The notes under the pieces: model-generated
Database searches by the model: none
Told to the model about the DNA's origin: nothing
What the model saw: only the letters and a program-made list of their open reading frames with translations
In this document: positions 61,617 to 64,000 of the stretch, in pieces
Position numbering within the stretch: the first letter of the stretch is position 1
Layout: the number at the start of each line of letters is the position of its first letter
Made by a program: the position numbers and the translations under genes
Assembly: GCA_016937175.1 (NCBI GenBank)
Contig: JAFGWL010000056.1
Location: forward strand, 62,001 to 126,000
From: Candidatus Mcinerneyibacteriota bacterium
GTDB taxonomy: Bacteria; Macinerneyibacteriota; Macinerneyibacteria; Macinerneyibacteriales; DSCS01
Direction of reading: 5' to 3'
Length of the DNA stretch: 64,000 bases

Positions 61617-63666
61617 AAGAAGGCCCCTTCTTTTCAAAAATTATCATGGCAATATCGTCGGTCTGTTCATAGGTCCCCCTGAATTCGTAAAGGTCAGCGG
61701 TGACCTTGTTGATGATCCGTTCACATCCGCCCTCCCTGTTTTTGTCGATCACTTCAAGAAGGCGGGATTCTCCATACAGGCGGCCGTCCCTGTTCCGGGC
61801 TTCTGTGACCCCGTCTGTATAGAGAAAGACAAAATCGCCCGGGTCAAGGCTGAAAGAATGAAAGTGCAGCTTCTCTTCAAAAAGTGCGTTGTCGACTAAG
61901 CCCAGGCCCATGCCTTCCTGCTCCATGAAGGAGAGGCTCTGTTCCTTGCTTCGAAACAGGATAGGGTAATTATGCCCCAGCTGGATATAAGAGGCCTTGT
62001 TTTCCCTGCTATCGTAATAGACCAGGGCCATAGTCACGAAGATCTGGGCAGGAAGCTTGTTTTTGATATAATCATTCATATAAAGGATAATATCCTTCAG
62101 ATTGAAATAGGTCATCCCCATATGAAGCAGGGTCCTGACCATGCTCATATACATGGCCCCATTGATCCCCTTCCCGCTCACATCGGCTATGACAAAGAGC
62201 GTCTTCTCTCCGCCTTCTCTGAAGATGACATCGCAGTAGTCTCCACCGACTTTTATGGTAGGGTTATAGCGCCACCGGATATTGAGTTCTTCGTGGAGGA
62301 TATCCCGGGGAGGAAGGAGGGAAAACTGGATCTTCCGGGCAAGGTTGATCTCTTTTTCCATGATCTTTTTCTCTGAAAGCTCCCGGCTTGCTTCGACAGT
62401 ATGAAGCAGCATGGCTATCTGATTGGCTACCGAGGTGATCAACTGCATCTCTTTCGGCTTAAAGCGTGTCCTGGCTCTTTTGCTCCCGACGATAAGAAAA
62501 CCGTAAAATCGGTTCTCAAAAAAGACCGGAAAGAAAAAAGTGGCCCACTTATAGGCTTGCCGGAACCGGTATCCCATGTCCAGAAATGTAAAATAGCGCC
62601 GGCTCATATATTTCTCATCCCTGTCATCGCTCAAAACAAGGTCGGCTTCCTGGATGTTCAGCAGAGTCTTCAGCTCATTGATGACCATGTTCCTGATCTC
62701 CCCGAAGGAATTAAGCCCTGAGACATTGACGAAAAAATCGCCTACTATATCTTCGTAGTTGATCTCGTCTTTGATAAAAAAGTAGTCCATAAGCCACTTC
62801 ACCAGCTTATAGTAGGAGATGTAAAGGACAAAGCTGAGGACATAGACGGCAAAAAGAACTATTTCGTGGGCTTGCTGGAGTTTGACCAGTATAAAAGTAA
62901 AAAGAAAAGCATAAGCCAGAATAAAGAAACTCCAAAAGAAGTAGTAGAGAAGGCTTCGTTCTTTGATCTCGATATTAAGAAACTTGTACTTGACCATGGA
63001 AAAAGAGAGAAGGATGGCATTGAGAAGGATCGCCAGCGTATACATCAACCGGATCCTCTCCAGGGTGAAGACTGCAGTAAAGAGATTCAGGTGGCCTGAC
63101 AGAAGGTCGATGACGAAGACAAAAGCAAAAGCCTCGATCCCTGTGATAATATAACCCACCTGTTTTCGCAGCAGCTGATTGTCAAAAAGCTTTCTTTTTT
63201 TCCTGAACATCCTGAAGGCCAGGACCAGATAGACTCCGTTGAGGATCAGCAGAAAGATATTATAGAGAGAGGAAATAAGCCGGGCCAGGCCCTGCCCGAT
63301 AAGCCCCCCGCTGAACATCTCGGGAAGCAGAGCCGTTTCCAGGAATTTAAGGATAAAGAGGGCCAGAAAATAGAGAAAATAAGGGATAAAGATCACATAT
63401 TTCAAACCCTTATAGCGCTTTGTATACTCCAGTTCGTAAGGGTAGATGATAGAGAAGAGGAGCAGGAAAGGGAAAAAGAGAATCCAGATCTCGAAAAAAT
63501 TCTCAAAAATATCGATTTTTTCGGTGATGATCCAGGAAAAAGGAGCCAGGCCAAGGGTAAAAAGCATGATCGCCGTAATGGTATTGATATTGGTCTTCTT
63601 GTTTTTGTAGATGTAGATACTCAGCATGAAGATGAGAAACGAGCTGATGGTATTGACCGCTTGCAT
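61609..63666 (-). CDS. SpoIIE-type PP2C phosphatase with multi-pass membrane sensor and GAF domain
   Basis: The 685-residue protein opens with about eight hydrophobic helices (about 5-290) resembling the 7TM sensor module of some kinases. A GAF domain follows (about 300-435) and then the SpoIIE phosphatase (about 450-680) with GGDYCDVIF, FVIADVSGKGINGAMYM, YIQLGHNYPILF, FLYTDGVTEARN and QTDDIAMIIF. It should sense a membrane or small-molecule cue and dephosphorylate a STAS protein. It lies 6 nt after the anti-sigma kinase gene and upstream of its soluble paralogue. Confidence 0.9.
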   Translation of the reverse strand: MQAVNTISSFLIFMLSIYIYKNKKTNINTITAIMLFTLGLAPFSWIITEKIDIFENFFEIWILFFPFLLLFSIIYPYELEYTKRYKGLKYVIFIPYFLYFLALFILKFLETALLPEMFSGGLIGQGLARLISSLYNIFLLILNGVYLVLAFRMFRKKRKLFDNQLLRKQVGYIITGIEAFAFVFVIDLLSGHLNLFTAVFTLERIRLMYTLAILLNAILLSFSMVKYKFLNIEIKERSLLYYFFWSFFILAYAFLFTFILVKLQQAHEIVLFAVYVLSFVLYISYYKLVKWLMDYFFIKDEINYEDIVGDFFVNVSGLNSFGEIRNMVINELKTLLNIQEADLVLSDDRDEKYMSRRYFTFLDMGYRFRQAYKWATFFFPVFFENRFYGFLIVGSKRARTRFKPKEMQLITSVANQIAMLLHTVEASRELSEKKIMEKEINLARKIQFSLLPPRDILHEELNIRWRYNPTIKVGGDYCDVIFREGGEKTLFVIADVSGKGINGAMYMSMVRTLLHMGMTYFNLKDIILYMNDYIKNKLPAQIFVTMALVYYDSRENKASYIQLGHNYPILFRSKEQSLSFMEQEGMGLGLVDNALFEEKLHFHSFSLDPGDFVFLYTDGVTEARNRDGRLYGESRLLEVIDKNREGGCERIINKVTADLYEFRGTYEQTDDIAMIIFEKKGPSYD

Positions 63667-63672
63667 ACTATC

Positions 63673-64000
63673 CTAAATCTTTTTCACGACAGTCAGTTCA
63701 TTTTTGTGATACGGGTCTATGGTGATAGTCAGTTTGTCAGCCAGCCTGTCTATCATGAAGAGGCCAAGGCCTCCTTTATGACGGTTTTTAACTTTACTTT
63801 TGATATCCTCAAAATTCAGTTCATGATACTTCTTCTCATCAAACCCTTTTCCATAATCAGTAATGGTCATGGTAAAGAGGTGAGGCTCAAGTTTAAGGCC
63901 GATCTCCACCACAGCTTTTTCTTCCGGCATATCCCGGTAGGCATGTTTTACCACGTTGGAGGCTGCTTCGCCGACAATATAGACCAGGTCTTCGGCCATC
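63673..64000 (-). CDS. RsbW/SpoIIAB-like anti-sigma factor serine kinase, 5' end outside window
   Basis: The visible 109 codons cover most of an HATPase_c_2 domain: N-box VGEAASNVVKHAYRD, the DYGKGFDEKKYHE G1 loop and the GGLGLFMIDRLADKLT G2 region. Family members phosphorylate STAS antagonists and bind sigma factors or other partners. The gene is truncated at its N-terminal side by the window edge; about 30-40 residues are probably missing. It leads the operon with two SpoIIE phosphatases, giving the kinase/phosphatase pair of a partner switch whose STAS protein is not next to it in this window. Confidence 0.88.
   Translation of the reverse strand, partial: MAEDLVYIVGEAASNVVKHAYRDMPEEKAVVEIGLKLEPHLFTMTITDYGKGFDEKKYHELNFEDIKSKVKNRHKGGLGLFMIDRLADKLTITIDPYHKNELTVVKKI

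Noticed and set aside
1-64000. CRISPR arrays, insertion sequences, prophage or attachment sites
   Set aside because: No regularly spaced repeats, transposase-like frames or phage genes were seen on either strand.

Overview
The window comes from an anaerobic, didermic (outer-membrane-bearing) bacterium of roughly even GC content that uses canonical sigma-70 promoters. An outer membrane is implied by a patatin/BamA-type barrel protein, type IV pilus or type II secretion proteins, and lipoproteins with signal peptides. Anaerobic energy metabolism is implied by a methylmalonyl-CoA mutase plus sodium-pumping decarboxylase operon, acetate kinase and a butyryl/acetyl phosphotransferase. I cannot place it firmly. 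The mix (split methylmalonyl-CoA mutase, tandem ThyX, DHH-CBS-polymerase tRNA nucleotidyltransferase, M18 peptidase, diderm traits) fits a poorly characterised deep-branching phylum rather than a model organism. Gene packing is extreme: most neighbours overlap by 1-30 nt and no gap exceeds 300 bases.

Layout, read along the minus strand unless stated. (1) 1-5251: aminopeptidase M18, phosphate acyltransferase, KBL-like alpha-oxoamine synthase and two M16 peptidases behind a clear promoter; this looks like peptide and amino acid use. (2) 5337-6512: an orphan DUF401 transporter. (3) 6571-16312: tRNA-Arg(CCG), a DUF3352-like membrane protein, ackA, methylmalonyl-CoA mutase (two subunits), meaB, epimerase and the four-subunit Na+-pumping decarboxylase, closed by a hairpin terminator. 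Together these would turn succinyl-CoA into propionyl-CoA, export Na+ and make ATP. (4) 16373-19226: tandem-domain ThyX and a beta-CASP ribonuclease. (5) 19296-22859: a STAS-domain protein, pilB and pilC. (6) 22926-27050: ftsH, folE, cdaA (c-di-AMP synthase) and cdaR/ybbR.

(7) 27103-50120: the division and cell wall cluster mraZ-rsmH-ftsL-ftsI-murF-mraY-murD-ftsW-murG-murC-ftsQ-ftsA-ftsZ. It continues without a visible break into M42 peptidase, ecfT, comEA, a patatin/BamA protein, an A-adding tRNA nucleotidyltransferase, comF, a GNAT protein and a Nudix hydrolase. Its promoter carries three MraZ boxes at 10-bp spacing. murE, murB and ddl are not in it. (8) 50390-53332: a GntR/YtrA-regulated ABC exporter with a lipoprotein; a palindromic operator overlaps the -10 element. 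(9) 53398-54519: a DUF4388 protein. (10) 54640-59281, plus strand: an acyltransferase, then a degenerate sensor kinase, a small membrane protein and a methylene-THF dehydrogenase resembling the yeast MTD1 type, without the cyclohydrolase lysine. (11) 59272-64000: an RsbW-like anti-sigma kinase (cut by the window end), two SpoIIE-type phosphatases and a ThiF with a ThiS-like N-terminus.

The most notable points are the MTD1-like dehydrogenase, two genes (cdaA and comF) whose conserved N-termini have no ATG, GTG or TTG start, the ThyX whose active-site motif is split between two domains, the propionate operon apparently driven from a tRNA promoter, and the pseudokinase. I found no CRISPR array, insertion sequence, prophage or attachment site. 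I did not see a wholly unknown multi-gene system; the unexplained parts are single proteins inside familiar operons.
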